A DNA stretch of 64,000 nt, taken from positions 1 through 64,000 of the forward strand of contig NZ_JHVH01000002.1 of the NCBI RefSeq assembly GCF_000620045.1. The letters are read 5' to 3'. Of this stretch, positions 40,635 through 55,142 are shown piece by piece. A program made the position numbers and the translations under genes. The notes beneath the pieces were generated by a model. It was given only the letters and a program-made list of their open reading frames with translations, was not told the DNA's origin and did not search any database. The number at the start of each line of letters is the position of its first letter. The stretch's first letter is position 1. Origin of the DNA: Halomonas halodenitrificans DSM 735. Its GTDB lineage: Bacteria; Pseudomonadota; Gammaproteobacteria; Pseudomonadales; Halomonadaceae.

Positions 40635-41738
40635 ATGAAATTTTCCATCTCCCGCGAAGCGCTGCTGCGACCGCTCACTCTGGTGGCCGGCGTGGTGGAG
40701 CGCCGCCAGACCCTGCCAGTGTTATCCAATGTATTGATTCAGGTAGGGGAGGAAGAGGTTGCACTGACCGGTACCGATCTGGAAGTGGAGCTCATCGGGC
40801 GTACCGTGGCGTCCCGGGTAGAGGAGCCGGGGGGCGTTACGGTGCCGGCCCGTAAACTGATGGATATCTGCAAGTCGCTACCCGACCAGGCCGAGATCCA
40901 GCTCTCCCTCGAGGACGGCCGTGCCGTGTTGCGCAGTGGTCGCTCTCGCTTCACCCTCTCGACCCTGCCGGTTGCGGAGTTTCCGAGCATCGAGGACAGT
41001 CAGGGGAGCATCGAGCTGAGCCTGCCGCGGGGCATGCTGAAGCAGCTGATCGACGCTACCTCCTTTGCCATGGCTCAGCAGGATGTGCGGTACTACCTCA
41101 ATGGCATGCTCCTGGAGATGCGCGACAATCTTATCCGTACCGTGGCGACCGACGGTCACCGGCTCGCGGTAAGCTCGCGTCCGGCCGAGCTGAATGTTGA
41201 GTCCCCCCAGAAGCTGATTGTACCGCGCAAGGGCATCCTGGAGCTGGTTCGACTGCTCGACGACGGTGAGGATCCGGTCAGCCTGACCCTGGGTGCCAGC
41301 CACATGCGGGCCCATACGGGCGACTTCACCTTTACCTCCAAGCTGGTTGACGGCAAGTTCCCCGACTATGAGCGCGTGGTGCCTCGAGGCGGTGACAAGG
41401 TGTTTATCGCCGATCGTGCCGAGCTGCGGCAGGTGCTGTCGCGTACCGCCATTCTCTCCAACGAGAAGTATCGCGGCGTGCGCCTCCATCTCGAAGAGGG
41501 CAATCTCAAGGTGATGGCCAATAACCCTGAGCAGGAAGAAGCCGAGGAGAATGTTGGCATCGAGTATAGCGGAGACTCCCTCGAGATCGGCTTCAACGTC
41601 GGGTATCTGGTCGACGTGCTCAATGCCATCGATGAAGACCGCATTCAGATGACGCTGGCAGACTCCAACAGCAGTGCCCTGATGGAGCAGCCCGGGGGCG
41701 GAGACGCCCTCTATGTCGTCATGCCGATGCGTCTGTGA
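40635..41738 (+). CDS. dnaN: DNA polymerase III beta sliding clamp
   Basis: Ring-shaped processivity clamp. From the ATG at 40635 (MKFSISREALLRPLTLVAGV) it is 367 residues, like E. coli (366). Three clamp domains are visible, and the protein ends YVVMPMRL, part of the partner-binding pocket. It lies 106 bp after dnaA. A small hairpin follows the gene. Confidence 0.99.
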   Translation: MKFSISREALLRPLTLVAGVVERRQTLPVLSNVLIQVGEEEVALTGTDLEVELIGRTVASRVEEPGGVTVPARKLMDICKSLPDQAEIQLSLEDGRAVLRSGRSRFTLSTLPVAEFPSIEDSQGSIELSLPRGMLKQLIDATSFAMAQQDVRYYLNGMLLEMRDNLIRTVATDGHRLAVSSRPAELNVESPQKLIVPRKGILELVRLLDDGEDPVSLTLGASHMRAHTGDFTFTSKLVDGKFPDYERVVPRGGDKVFIADRAELRQVLSRTAILSNEKYRGVRLHLEEGNLKVMANNPEQEEAEENVGIEYSGDSLEIGFNVGYLVDVLNAIDEDRIQMTLADSNSSALMEQPGGGDALYVVMPMRL

Positions 41739-41747
41739 CCCACCCCG

Positions 41748-41767
41748 GGCGGCCTTTCGGGGCCGCC
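41748..41767 (+). promoter_or_regulatory. Hairpin between dnaN and recF
   Basis: GGCGGCC and GGCCGCC form a 7-bp stem with a 6-base loop just after dnaN. There is no T-run. It could reduce read-through into recF, whose start lacks a clear ribosome site. Confidence 0.4.
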
Positions 41768-41786
41768 TCGCCCTCTTGTGCGTTCC

Positions 41787-45334
<3,548 letters not shown>

Positions 45335-45339
45335 TGTGG

Positions 45340-45355
45340 TGTTTCATGTGAAACA
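45340..45355. promoter_or_regulatory. parS-like ParB site 3 (after gyrB)
   Basis: TGTTTCATGTGAAACA, 15 of 16 matches to the parS consensus; the mismatch is in the central CACGTG. Confidence 0.72.
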
Positions 45356-45393
45356 TGGCTGAACGACCCCGGAGGGCCCATCATCGGGTGACA

Positions 45394-45433
45394 ATGAAAG
45401 GCCCGCCATCGATACCGATGGCGGGCCTTTCAT
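45394..45433. terminator. Two-way terminator between gyrB and gmhB
   Basis: A perfect stem of about 18 bp (AATGAAAGGCCCGCCATCG side at 45394-45411) with a 4-base loop. The stem ends in AAAG/CTTT, giving short T stretches in both directions between these convergent genes. Confidence 0.8.
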
Positions 45434-45505
45434 CGCTGAAGCCACAATAAACAGCAGCTGATCCGTGGCTTCCGGTTTTTTGCTAGGTGCAATCCTCCTG
45501 GCGGC

Positions 45506-46090
45506 TTACGCCTTATTTCCTCGCTTCTCGTCGCCCAGAAGCCAGCTGACGAAACCAGCCAGGTCATCGAAGACCAGAGTGTCGCTTTCCGGTGCTTCAA
45601 GCTCGGCATGCTTTTCAAGCGTTCGCTCGCCCTTGCCGCTGCGCACCAGCACCCGCCGGCACCCCATGGCATCGCCCGCCTGCAGGTCACGCAGGCTATC
45701 TCCTACCATCCAGCTTCCGGATAACTCGCCCAGGTGCAGCGCGTCGCGAATCTGTGCCAGTAGCCCGGGATGGGGTTTGCGGCAATGGCAGCGGTCATCC
45801 GGGCCGTGTGGACACCAGGCGATATGAGCGATGTTACCGCCGGCCTCGGCAACCAGGTGGCATAGCCGGGCGTGCATCTCCGCCAGGGTGGCCTCGGTAT
45901 AGTAGCCGCGGGCAATGCCCGACTGGTTGGTCGCCACGGCCACGGTCCAGCCGGCCTGGCTTAATCGTGCGATGGCCTGGATGGCGCTGGGGTAGGGGAT
46001 CCATTCGGCCAGAGACTTGATGTATTCGTCCGAATCCCGGTTGATCACGCCATCCCGGTCGAGTATCACCAGGCGGTCAGGAGAGTGCAT
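45506..46090 (-). CDS. gmhB: D-glycero-beta-D-manno-heptose-1,7-bisphosphate 7-phosphatase
   Basis: HAD-superfamily phosphatase of the ADP-heptose pathway. The start is the ATG at 46088-46090 (MHSPDRLVILDRDGVINRDS), giving 194 residues; a longer reading would translate two parS sites and is not credible. The HAD motif is DRDGVI. The metal-binding Cys/His set is visible in CPHGPDDRCHCRKPHPG, and GDSLRDLQAGDAMGC is the last HAD motif. It supplies HldE and HldD, encoded a few kilobases away. Confidence 0.96.
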   Translation of the reverse strand: MHSPDRLVILDRDGVINRDSDEYIKSLAEWIPYPSAIQAIARLSQAGWTVAVATNQSGIARGYYTEATLAEMHARLCHLVAEAGGNIAHIAWCPHGPDDRCHCRKPHPGLLAQIRDALHLGELSGSWMVGDSLRDLQAGDAMGCRRVLVRSGKGERTLEKHAELEAPESDTLVFDDLAGFVSWLLGDEKRGNKA

Positions 46091-46130
46091 GGTTGAGGGT
46101 TCCTTGTTGCCGATTATGCCTGGATCGCAG

Positions 46131-46146
46131 TGTTTCACGTGGAACA
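46131..46146. promoter_or_regulatory. parS-like ParB site 4
   Basis: TGTTTCACGTGGAACA, which fits the degenerate parS consensus (fifth base variable). It lies upstream of gmhB. Confidence 0.82.
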
Positions 46147-46232
46147 TCGCCTGCCAAGGAGTCGCCATAAACGCGAAGGGTGAGTTCAAGAGGCGCCGAT
46201 AGCCATGCAGCGAGTCGAGCCTGGTGCCGTCA

Positions 46233-46248
46233 TGTTCCACGTGAAACA
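46233..46248. promoter_or_regulatory. parS-like ParB site 5
   Basis: TGTTCCACGTGAAACA, another match to the degenerate parS consensus, 102 bp from site 4, in the gap between gmhB and glyS. Confidence 0.84.
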
Positions 46249-46301
46249 TCGTGGCGGTCTGTCTGTGGAACGGTTGGATGCCGGCTTTCTGTGAGGCATG
46301 A

Positions 46302-46329
46302 AAAAGCCGGCAGCGATGGCTGCCGGCTT
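46302..46329 (-). terminator. Rho-independent terminator of glyQ-glyS
   Basis: A perfect 10-bp stem (AGCCGGCAGC and its complement, 46306-46329, 4-base loop) is followed on the minus strand by four to five T residues. It stands about 22 bp after the glyS stop. Confidence 0.9.
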
Positions 46330-46350
46330 CGTTGGTGGTATGTTCTGCGG

Positions 46351-48417
46351 TTACTGCTGCAGTTGCGCGATATCCGCGACCTCGAGGAAGAGGGCGCGTA
46401 GATCCGCCAGCAAGGAGAGCCGGTTGCTGCGCACGCTCTCATCGTCGGCCATCACCATCACCTGGTCGAAGAAGGCGTCTACCGGCTCACGCAGGCCGGC
46501 CAGGGTGTCGAGTGTCTCCTGGTAACGGGCCTCGGCCAGCAGCGGCGCCACGCTGTCGCGATGCCGGGATACCGCCTCGTGCAGCGACTTCTCGGCAGCC
46601 TCCTGGAGGAGGGAGGCCTCCACGGCGCTACCGACCTCATCGGCCTGCTTGGCGAGGATGTTGGAGACGCGCTTGTTGGCGGCGGCGAGGGTGGCCGCCT
46701 CCGCGTGGCCGGTGAAGGCCTGCACCGCGCGCAGGCGACGGGCAAAGTCCAGCGGCCGCGTCACGGGCCGTGCCCGCACCGCGAGGTAGGCCTCGGTGGA
46801 GATGCCCTCGCCCTGGCCCCAGGCCCGGAAGCGATCGAGCATATAGGCCAGCACCTCATCGACGAGATGCTCGGCGTAGGGCAGCTCCTGGTGCTGGGCC
46901 GCGGCCAGGTCGAGCAGTTCGCGCAGATCCAGGGACAGCTCGCCCTTGATTAGGATATTGAGCACACCGATGGCGGCACGCCGCAGGGCAAAGGGATCCT
47001 TGGTGCCGGTGGGACGGGCCCCGATGCCGAAGATCCCGGTCAGGGTGTCGAGGCGGTCGGCCAGGGCCAGGGCCTGACCGGTACGACTCCGGGGAATGGC
47101 ATCGCTGGCGAAGCGCGGCAGGTACTGCTCCTCCATGGCCTGGGCCACCTCGGCAGGCTCTCCATCCTGGGCGGCGTAATAGCGGCCCATGGTGCCCTGA
47201 AGCTCGGGAAACTCGAGTACCATCTCGGTTACCAGATCGCACTTTGCCAATTCGGCGGCGCGCCGAGCATGGCTGACATCACCGTCGATCTGGCCGGCGA
47301 TGAAGGCCGCCACGGCGGCGGTGCGGTGAGCCTTGTCGGCCAGGGTGCCGAGCTGCTTCTGGAAGACCACGCCGGAGAGTTCATCGGTGCGCGATGCCAG
47401 GGTGCGGTTGCGATCGGTGTCGTAGAAGAAGGCGGCATCGGCCAGGCGGGGGCGAATGACCTTCTCGTTACCTTCGATCACGCGGTGGGGCTCGGCGCTG
47501 TCGATATTGGCAACGGTAATGAACAGCGGCTTGAGACGGCCCTCGTCGTCGAGCAGGTGGAAATACTTCTGGTTGGCCTTCATCGAGGAGATCAGGCACT
47601 CGGCGGGCACTTCGAGGAAGCGCTCGTCGAAGCTGCCGGTCAGGGCCACGGGCCACTCGACCAGGCCGCTGACTTCGACCAGCAGGTCTTCGTCGATGAC
47701 CGCGGTGGCTTCCTGTACTTCCGCCTCGGAGAGTACCTGCTCACGAATGCGCTCGCGGCGCCTGTCGCGGTCGGCCAGTACCCAGGCCTGCTCCAGGGTG
47801 GCGAGATAGTCATCGGCATGGGCCAGCTCGATGGGTTCGGGCGCATGAAAACGGTGGCCACGGGTGGTTCGCCCGGCCTCGAGGCCAAGCACCTCGGCCT
47901 CGATGACCGTGTCGCCATAGAGCACGACAAGCCAGTGTGCCGGGCGGGAAAACTCCATCCGTGAGGCGCCCCAACGCATATTCTTGGGTACCGGCAAGGC
48001 CGCGATGGCCTTCTTCAGGATGGCGGGCAGGAGGGCGGCAATGCTCTCGCCCTGCTGATGTTCGCGATACCCGAGCCAGGTACCCTTGTCGGTTTCCAGG
48101 TGAATCAGCTCATCCACGCCGACGCCGCAGGAGCGGGCGAAGCCCTCGGCGGCCTTGGTGGGCTGGCCATCCTTGAAGGCCGCCGCCAGGGCCGGGCCAC
48201 GCTTCTCCACTTCACGGTCGGGCTGCTTGTCGGCCAGGCCCTCGATCTGGACCGCCAGGCGGCGCGGCGTGGCATAGGCGCGCACCTCACCATGGGCAGC
48301 GTCGGCGTCGCTCAGGCCGCGAGACAGGCCCTCGGCCAGGGCATCGGAAAGGGTATCGATGGCGTTCGGAGGGAGCTCTTCGACGCCCAGTTCGACCAGT
48401 AGGGTGTTGGCAGCCAT
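46351..48417 (-). CDS. glyS: Glycyl-tRNA synthetase beta subunit
   Basis: The tRNA-binding subunit of the alpha2beta2 enzyme. From the ATG at 48415-48417 it is 688 residues (E. coli 689); a TTG two codons earlier is the alternative. It starts AANTLLVELGVEELPP, has FLEVPAECLISSMKANQKYF near residue 272, and ends with an anticodon-binding-like helical domain with DQVMVMADDESVRSNRLSLL. It follows glyQ with a 2-bp gap. Confidence 0.98.
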   Translation of the reverse strand: MAANTLLVELGVEELPPNAIDTLSDALAEGLSRGLSDADAAHGEVRAYATPRRLAVQIEGLADKQPDREVEKRGPALAAAFKDGQPTKAAEGFARSCGVGVDELIHLETDKGTWLGYREHQQGESIAALLPAILKKAIAALPVPKNMRWGASRMEFSRPAHWLVVLYGDTVIEAEVLGLEAGRTTRGHRFHAPEPIELAHADDYLATLEQAWVLADRDRRRERIREQVLSEAEVQEATAVIDEDLLVEVSGLVEWPVALTGSFDERFLEVPAECLISSMKANQKYFHLLDDEGRLKPLFITVANIDSAEPHRVIEGNEKVIRPRLADAAFFYDTDRNRTLASRTDELSGVVFQKQLGTLADKAHRTAAVAAFIAGQIDGDVSHARRAAELAKCDLVTEMVLEFPELQGTMGRYYAAQDGEPAEVAQAMEEQYLPRFASDAIPRSRTGQALALADRLDTLTGIFGIGARPTGTKDPFALRRAAIGVLNILIKGELSLDLRELLDLAAAQHQELPYAEHLVDEVLAYMLDRFRAWGQGEGISTEAYLAVRARPVTRPLDFARRLRAVQAFTGHAEAATLAAANKRVSNILAKQADEVGSAVEASLLQEAAEKSLHEAVSRHRDSVAPLLAEARYQETLDTLAGLREPVDAFFDQVMVMADDESVRSNRLSLLADLRALFLEVADIAQLQQ

Positions 48418-48419
48418 GT

Positions 48420-49394
<975 letters not shown>

Positions 49395-49493
49395 TGGGAA
49401 AAGCACCATTGGCCATGAATTCACAGGGCGTCAAGTATACAATCACCGGCAGATCGGTTATAGGCGCACGCCCCGAGACAGAGGATTCTCTCC

Positions 49494-50450
49494 ATGATCG
49501 TAGTAACAGGCGGGGCCGGCTTCATCGGCTCAAACCTAGTCAAGGCACTCAACCAGCGCGGCCACCAGGACGTGATGGTGGTCGACGACCTCAGCGACGG
49601 CACCAAGTTCGTCAACCTGGCCGACTGCAGCCTCGGCGACTATCTGGACAAGCGTGACTTTCGTCGCCGGGTAGAGGCCGAGCTGCGGGGTGAGCCCGCA
49701 CAACTCCCGGAGATCGAGGCGATTTTCCATGAGGGGGCCTGCTCCGATACCACCGAGTGGGATGGCCACTTCATGCTCGATAACAACTTCGAGTATTCCA
49801 AGGTACTGCTGCACTTCTGTCAGCAACGCGGCATTCCCTTCCTCTACGCGTCCTCGGCGGCCACCTACGGCGGTAGTGAGGTGTTTCAGGAGGACCCGGA
49901 GCACGAGAAACCGCTCAATGTCTACGGCTACTCCAAGCTGCTGTTCGACCAGTATGTGCGGGTCCACTGGAACTCATTCCGCAGCCAGGTGGTGGGCTTC
50001 CGCTACTTCAACGTCTATGGCCCCCGGGAGCAGCACAAGGGCAAGATGGCCAGCGTGGCCTATCATCACCATACCCAGATCAGTGCCGGTCAGAACGTCA
50101 AGCTATTCGGCGCCTGGGACGGCTATGAGGCGGGCATGCAGAGCCGTGACTTCGTGTATATCGGGGACGTGGTGGATGTGAACCTGTGGTTCCTCGACCA
50201 TCCAGAGGCGTCCGGCATCTTCAACCTGGGCAGCGGGCGTGCCGAACCCTTCAAGGCGATCGGCGAGGCGGTGACCGATTACCATGGCCATGGAGTCATC
50301 GAGTATATCGACTTTCCCGACGAGCTGAAGGGGCGCTATCAGAGCTATACCCGGGCCGATATCTCGAGGCTTCGCGAGGCCGGTTACGACCGCGAGTTCC
50401 GCACCGTGGCCGAGGGGGTTCGCGAGTATCTGGAGTGGCTGAATGGCTGA
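49494..50450 (+). CDS. hldD: ADP-L-glycero-D-manno-heptose 6-epimerase
   Basis: Converts ADP-D,D-heptose to ADP-L,D-heptose for the inner core. The 318-residue short-chain-dehydrogenase protein has the NADP motif [30 protein letters not shown] and the catalytic [12 protein letters not shown], with the family tail [21 protein letters not shown] precedes the ATG by eight bases. It overlaps waaF by 8 bp. Confidence 0.98.
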   Translation: MIVVTGGAGFIGSNLVKALNQRGHQDVMVVDDLSDGTKFVNLADCSLGDYLDKRDFRRRVEAELRGEPAQLPEIEAIFHEGACSDTTEWDGHFMLDNNFEYSKVLLHFCQQRGIPFLYASSAATYGGSEVFQEDPEHEKPLNVYGYSKLLFDQYVRVHWNSFRSQVVGFRYFNVYGPREQHKGKMASVAYHHHTQISAGQNVKLFGAWDGYEAGMQSRDFVYIGDVVDVNLWFLDHPEASGIFNLGSGRAEPFKAIGEAVTDYHGHGVIEYIDFPDELKGRYQSYTRADISRLREAGYDREFRTVAEGVREYLEWLNG

Positions 50451-51498
50451 GCCGGCCCCTTCGAGAGGAGAAAACGGCGAGCGCATCCTGGTGGTCGGTC
50501 CCTCCTGGGTCGGCGACATGGTGATGGCCCAGAGCCTGCTGATGACGCTACGCTCTCGCCACCCCGGCTGCACTCTCGCGGTGATGGCGCCGGGCTGGTC
50601 CTTGCCGATTCTCGAGCGCATGCCCGAGGTGGATGAGGCGATCGCCCTGGATGTGGCGCATGGCCAGTTCGGCTGGTCCCGGCGCCGTGAAACGGCCCGT
50701 GGACTGCGTGGACGGTTCGATCGTGCCATCGTGCTGCCGCGCTCCTGGAAGTCGGCGCTGGTGCCCTTCCTGGCAGGAATTCCGCGACGCACCGGCTTCC
50801 ACGGTGAGCAGCGCTATGGGCTGCTCACCGAGCGCCGCCGCCTCGACAAGGGCGTGCTCGACCAGACGGTCAAGCGCTTCGTTTCCCTGGGACTGCCCGC
50901 CGAGGCGTCGGCCCTGGGTGGTGTCACACTTCCCCAGCCGCGACTGATGGTGGATGCCGACAATCAGGCCGCGCTGCGCGAGCGCCTGGGACTTTCCACG
51001 GCCACGGCCATCGGCATGATGCCCGGAGCCGAGTATGGCCCCGCCAAGCAGTGGCCGCTGGCGCACTTTCGTGCCCTGGCCGAGGCCCTGGTGGCGGAGG
51101 GCTTCGAGGTGCGCGTGCTGGGGGGCCCCAAGGACGCCGAGGCGGGCGATACGATTGCCCAGGGGCTGGCGGGGGCTCATAACCTGTGTGGCAAGACGCG
51201 ACTGGCGGATGCCGTCGACCTGCTGGCCGACTGCGAGCAGGTGGTGACCAACGATTCGGGGCTGATGCATGTGGCGGCGGCGGTGGGCACGCGAATCCAG
51301 GCCCTCTATGGTTCCTCGTCGCCGGCCTATACGCCGCCACTGACCGATAATGCCGAGATCCATTATCTGGCCGTGGAGTGTTCGCCCTGCTTCGAACGCG
51401 TCTGTCCGCTGGGACACACGCGCTGCCTGGTGGAGATGAATCCCGAGCGAGTGCATCGGGCCATTCATGCGTGGCGGGCCACCATCGTGAAGGGCTGA
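50443..51498 (+). CDS. waaF: Lipopolysaccharide heptosyltransferase II
   Basis: GT9 enzyme that adds the second heptose to the inner core. The 351-residue protein has [18 protein letters not shown] at the N-terminal Rossmann fold and the ADP-heptose motif [25 protein letters not shown] around residues 266-290, with [17 protein letters not shown] near the end, as in WaaF. It is coupled to hldD. Confidence 0.96.
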   Translation: MAEPAPSRGENGERILVVGPSWVGDMVMAQSLLMTLRSRHPGCTLAVMAPGWSLPILERMPEVDEAIALDVAHGQFGWSRRRETARGLRGRFDRAIVLPRSWKSALVPFLAGIPRRTGFHGEQRYGLLTERRRLDKGVLDQTVKRFVSLGLPAEASALGGVTLPQPRLMVDADNQAALRERLGLSTATAIGMMPGAEYGPAKQWPLAHFRALAEALVAEGFEVRVLGGPKDAEAGDTIAQGLAGAHNLCGKTRLADAVDLLADCEQVVTNDSGLMHVAAAVGTRIQALYGSSSPAYTPPLTDNAEIHYLAVECSPCFERVCPLGHTRCLVEMNPERVHRAIHAWRATIVKG

Positions 51499-51505
51499 TT
51501 CGCCG

Positions 51506-53185
51506 CTAGTGCATGCTGGGGGCCTGGTCCGCGGCGTTCCCGGGCGCCTCCAGCACCTGTCGCGGAGTGGCCTGCCCACTCTCCTGCTGTCTGCCCTCGG
51601 GTATCAAGCCCTCCCACAGCCGGTGCTGAAGTGCCGTCTCCTCGTGCATGCGGGCCGCCAGGTCGGCCAGGCCGTGTCGCTCTACCAGCGTCGTCTTCCC
51701 GGCGAGCAGGGAAACACCCAGCCCCGCTCGATGGCGTTCGATGGTAAAGCCCATTGCCTCCAGGATGGTGGGAAAGAGGTCGATAGTGGCGGCCTCACGC
51801 CGGGTGCGCGCACCGGCCTCGACACCCTCGCCCAATAGCATGAAGGTGTTGTCACGCTTGCCTGCAATCAGCTGCTCCCAGGCCGACACACGCATCGTCA
51901 GATGATCGCTGGCGATCACGACCAGCGTATTCTCCAGCAACCCCTCGTTGTCGAGTCGGTCGATCAGGTCGAAGGCCAGCCAGGCCGAACACTCCACCGA
52001 ATAGAGGATGTCCTCGCCATCGAACTCTCCCTGGCGTTCTCGGCAGGCCCGGGCCGGGTAGCCATTGGGCGCATGGCCCGAGATGCTCAGGTTGATCACG
52101 CCCCAGGGGCCGGTATCTTCCGCCTCCAGGCGGCGGATCTCGTCGACGGTAAACTCATAGAGACTATCATCAAAGAGCCCCCAGTCATTGACATACTCGG
52201 GGTCCTCCAGGCGCGGCTCGAGCGCGGCCCGGCCCATGACCCTGTCGACCCCATGATCCTCGTAGAAGATGCCCTTGCCGGCGAATTCGGTGCTGGCTCC
52301 TCCCAGGAAGCTGAGCCGATAGCCTTGTGCTTCCAGCACATCGCCCAGGCATTCAACGCCGGGGACAACGCGGCCCAAAGGTTCGAACTGGCTATCGTGG
52401 AGCAACCCCGCCGGCATCAACGGGGCGCCGCATTGGCTGGCGATCATGCCGGCCATGGTCCAGCCGGTATTCTCCAGCTGGCGTACCCCTTCGAAGACGT
52501 GGCCGCGCCGGCCCAGGGCATCGAGGAAGGCATAGGCATCGCCGAAGCGCTGGCGGTCGGCATAGGTATGCTCCATGCTTTCCAGGTAGAGCAGCAGCAG
52601 GTTGGGAGGATTTTCCGGCGCCTTTCGGATCGTCGGGATCACGTAGCGGCGGTCCAGCCAGGCACCGTCATCGGTGACGATGGCCGCACTGCGTTGCCCC
52701 ATGCTGTAGAAGAGCGGATTGCTGGCGATCAGTACCAGTGCCAACAGGCGATCCGCGAAACGCCAGCGATGGTCATGGCGCACCAGCCAGGTGAAGGCGG
52801 CCAGCAGGACCAGCATTGTCAGAGTATAGAGTGCTGCCGCCAGCAGGCGTTCGTTGCCGCCATGCTCGGCAATGCCCGCTTGCAGGTGGAAGAATATCGC
52901 TCCGATCTCGACGATGCCGAAGCTTTCGGCCAGGTAGACGTAGACCCCCCACAGGCAGAGGGGTACCAGCGACCAGGGCCAGACCCGGGCCGGTGGCCTG
53001 GGGGTCGCCGGTTCTCCCCAGCGCAGCAGCCAGCCTAGGCCGAGCCAGGCACCGGCGATGGGCACCAGGCTCCACGCCGGCAGCACCGCCACGGTGACGA
53101 TGGCATAGCCGAGGCAGAGCCCGATGACGAGCAGGGCCCACCAGCGGGGATGTTTGAGCCGGTCTGGAGTGGAAGGGAGTTTCAT
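51506..53185 (-). CDS. OpgB-like phosphoglycerol transferase (sulfatase fold)
   Basis: Membrane enzyme of the alkaline-phosphatase/sulfatase superfamily, likely to transfer phosphoglycerol, as OpgB does to osmoregulated periplasmic glucans. From the ATG at 53183-53185 it is 559 residues. About five membrane helices fill residues 15-170. The periplasmic domain has LLYLESMEHTY (metal-binding Glu), TGWTMAGMIASQCGAPL (catalytic Thr region), LSISGHAPNG and SDHLTM. CGAPL and GGASTEFAGK closely echo OpgB. It lacks the long C-terminal domain of E. coli OpgB. Phosphoethanolamine transfer to LPS is an alternative, given the neighbours. Confidence 0.8.
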   Translation of the reverse strand: MKLPSTPDRLKHPRWWALLVIGLCLGYAIVTVAVLPAWSLVPIAGAWLGLGWLLRWGEPATPRPPARVWPWSLVPLCLWGVYVYLAESFGIVEIGAIFFHLQAGIAEHGGNERLLAAALYTLTMLVLLAAFTWLVRHDHRWRFADRLLALVLIASNPLFYSMGQRSAAIVTDDGAWLDRRYVIPTIRKAPENPPNLLLLYLESMEHTYADRQRFGDAYAFLDALGRRGHVFEGVRQLENTGWTMAGMIASQCGAPLMPAGLLHDSQFEPLGRVVPGVECLGDVLEAQGYRLSFLGGASTEFAGKGIFYEDHGVDRVMGRAALEPRLEDPEYVNDWGLFDDSLYEFTVDEIRRLEAEDTGPWGVINLSISGHAPNGYPARACRERQGEFDGEDILYSVECSAWLAFDLIDRLDNEGLLENTLVVIASDHLTMRVSAWEQLIAGKRDNTFMLLGEGVEAGARTRREAATIDLFPTILEAMGFTIERHRAGLGVSLLAGKTTLVERHGLADLAARMHEETALQHRLWEGLIPEGRQQESGQATPRQVLEAPGNAADQAPSMH

Positions 53186-53242
53186 GGATTTCTGTAGGGT
53201 AAAATGAGATGGATACCATCCCAACTGCAATTTCTGATGCAG

Positions 53243-53995
53243 TCAGGGAGCTTGGTGGAGTGCATATGCCTTCATGTACTTCCAGAATACGCCATTGGCG
53301 TTGGAGAAGGCGATGACGAGGCCTCGCCAGCCATCCAGAAATCCCAGCCTGAGAATGTATGTGCGAAAGAAGGCAAACAGTGACTTAGCGACGATCAGCG
53401 GCGGTGCAATGGGACGGCGGCTGTGCTCTGCTCGGATGGAGGAGTAGCGATTGACCTTCTCCAGAAACTGGGAGAGGTCAGTGACGGCATCATGCATGAT
53501 GGCTCCGTCCGCGCGTATCACCTGGGTATTCTCACCCGTCTGCACGGACTCATGCACCATCGCATCATTGAAATTGCAGAAGCGGCGGTTGAAAAGGCGC
53601 ACCAGCCAGTCCTTTCCCCACCCGGAGTGGCGAACTTCCTTGCCCAGCATCAGGTTCTTGCGCTGGACCAGGGCTGCCGCGTCACGCTCAGAGTGGCAAT
53701 CCCAGGTTCTCAGGCTCTCGATCAGTGCCGGGGTAGGCCGTTCATCGGCATCCAGAGACAGCACCCAGTCATGGCTAGCCAGGGATACGGCATGACGCTT
53801 GGTTGGTCCAAATCCGAAGAACTCGCCCTGGAACAACCTCACATTGGGGTGGAGTTCGGCAATGGCGAGCGTCTCATCGATTGAGCCATTGTCGTAGACC
53901 ACCACCTCATCAAAATCACTGAGGGATGCCAACGTCTTCTCGAACGTGGAGCCTGCATTGCGTGTGATGATGACGGCGCTGATGGCAATGCTCAT
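53243..53995 (-). CDS. Family 2 glycosyltransferase, LPS core (WaaE-like)
   Basis: Adds a sugar to the lipopolysaccharide core. The 250-residue protein has the GT2 start ISAVIITRNAGSTFEKTLASL, DNGSIDET, and the DxD-type metal site LSLDADERPTP near residue 80. The rest resembles the WaaE/KdtX group of inner-core beta-glucosyltransferases. It is transcribed toward the OpgB-like gene, 57 bp away. The exact sugar is not readable. Confidence 0.87.
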   Translation of the reverse strand: MSIAISAVIITRNAGSTFEKTLASLSDFDEVVVYDNGSIDETLAIAELHPNVRLFQGEFFGFGPTKRHAVSLASHDWVLSLDADERPTPALIESLRTWDCHSERDAAALVQRKNLMLGKEVRHSGWGKDWLVRLFNRRFCNFNDAMVHESVQTGENTQVIRADGAIMHDAVTDLSQFLEKVNRYSSIRAEHSRRPIAPPLIVAKSLFAFFRTYILRLGFLDGWRGLVIAFSNANGVFWKYMKAYALHQAP

Positions 53996-54093
53996 AGGCT
54001 TTCTCCCTGAAAGAGATATGTGGCCTTGGGATAGGCCCGACTATCCGTGGCTGTTATGCTTACTGGAACCTTCACGGACCTAGTGATCAACCA

Positions 54094-55137
54094 TTGAAGA
54101 TAATACACGTCAACCTCGCAAAGGGGTTCCGAGGCGGGGAACGGCAGACAATACTGCTGATCGAAGCGCTGGCAACCCAGTTTAATCTAACGCAGTCCCT
54201 TGTTTGCCGAAAGGATTCTCCCATGAGGGAGCGTCTTGCGGGCGTCGAGAACCTCGAGTTTGTGACAGCGAATCATCAGCTTGCAGGGCATGGTGCGGCT
54301 GGGAAAGCGGAGATTGTTCATGCTCATGAGGCGAAGGCTGTGCATTGGGCGTGTGTGCACCATCTGTGGTTCAAGGTGCCATACATTCTGACCCGCCGGA
54401 TGAATACTCCTGTGAAGAATCGCTTGTCGAACCGGCTCTGCTACAGCCATGCGGCGAGGCGTGTTGCGATTTCAAGTCCTATTCGTGAGACGCTTTTTTT
54501 GCGAGGTTGGGGCGACGTGGATTTAATTCCCAGCGCTATGGCGGGGCTGTCACAAGACGACGCGAAAACTAAGGCCTTTCGAGATAATCTAACTGGCAAG
54601 TTTATTGTCGGGCATGCGGGCGCTCTGGTCGATCGAGCAAAAGGCCAGCGTGTACTGCTTGAGGCGGCTCGTCAACTATCTAGCCGGTATCCGGATATGC
54701 ACTTCGTCTTTTTGGGTCAGGGGGAAGATGAAGATATTTTAAAGCATGAGTCCCTTGATATGAAAAATATCAGCTGGCTGGGGTTCAAGGAGAATATTGG
54801 CGACTATATCGCTGGCTTAGATGTCTTTGCCTTTCCCTCGCATTATGAGGGGTTGGGTTCAGTCCTGTTGGATGTAATGGATATGGGGGTCCCGATTATC
54901 GCCACTGACGTCGGAGGCATTCCCGATATCGTTCACCATGAACAAACCGGACTATTGGTAGCCGATGGTGATGCCAACGCTCTGGCTGAATGTTTGGCTA
55001 GGCTGCACGACGATCCTTCTGTAGGCAAAGCGCTGAGCAACAGTGCCAGAAAACAGCTGGCGAATTATACCAGTACGTCCATGGCAACCTCTTATTTGAG
55101 GCTTTACAATGAAATTCAGAGTCATTATTCTGGATAG
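54094..55137 (+). CDS. Family 4 glycosyltransferase, LPS core
   Basis: GT-B fold glycosyltransferase of 347 residues, starting at a TTG (KIIHVNLAKGFRGGERQT). The C-terminal nucleotide-sugar site FAFPSHYEGLGSVLLDVMDMGVPIIATDVGGIPDI has the first glutamate of the EX7E motif, but the second is Asp. Base composition is lower in GC than the surroundings. It is followed 5 bp later by the GT90-like gene, so the two likely act together on the outer core. Confidence 0.88.
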   Translation: MKIIHVNLAKGFRGGERQTILLIEALATQFNLTQSLVCRKDSPMRERLAGVENLEFVTANHQLAGHGAAGKAEIVHAHEAKAVHWACVHHLWFKVPYILTRRMNTPVKNRLSNRLCYSHAARRVAISSPIRETLFLRGWGDVDLIPSAMAGLSQDDAKTKAFRDNLTGKFIVGHAGALVDRAKGQRVLLEAARQLSSRYPDMHFVFLGQGEDEDILKHESLDMKNISWLGFKENIGDYIAGLDVFAFPSHYEGLGSVLLDVMDMGVPIIATDVGGIPDIVHHEQTGLLVADGDANALAECLARLHDDPSVGKALSNSARKQLANYTSTSMATSYLRLYNEIQSHYSG

Positions 55138-55142
55138 CTGAT

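Noticed and set aside
46090..46249. N-terminal extension of GmhB starting at 46249
   Set aside because: The added residues are translations of two parS sites and spacer, with no similarity to the family; the ATG at 46090 gives the usual length.
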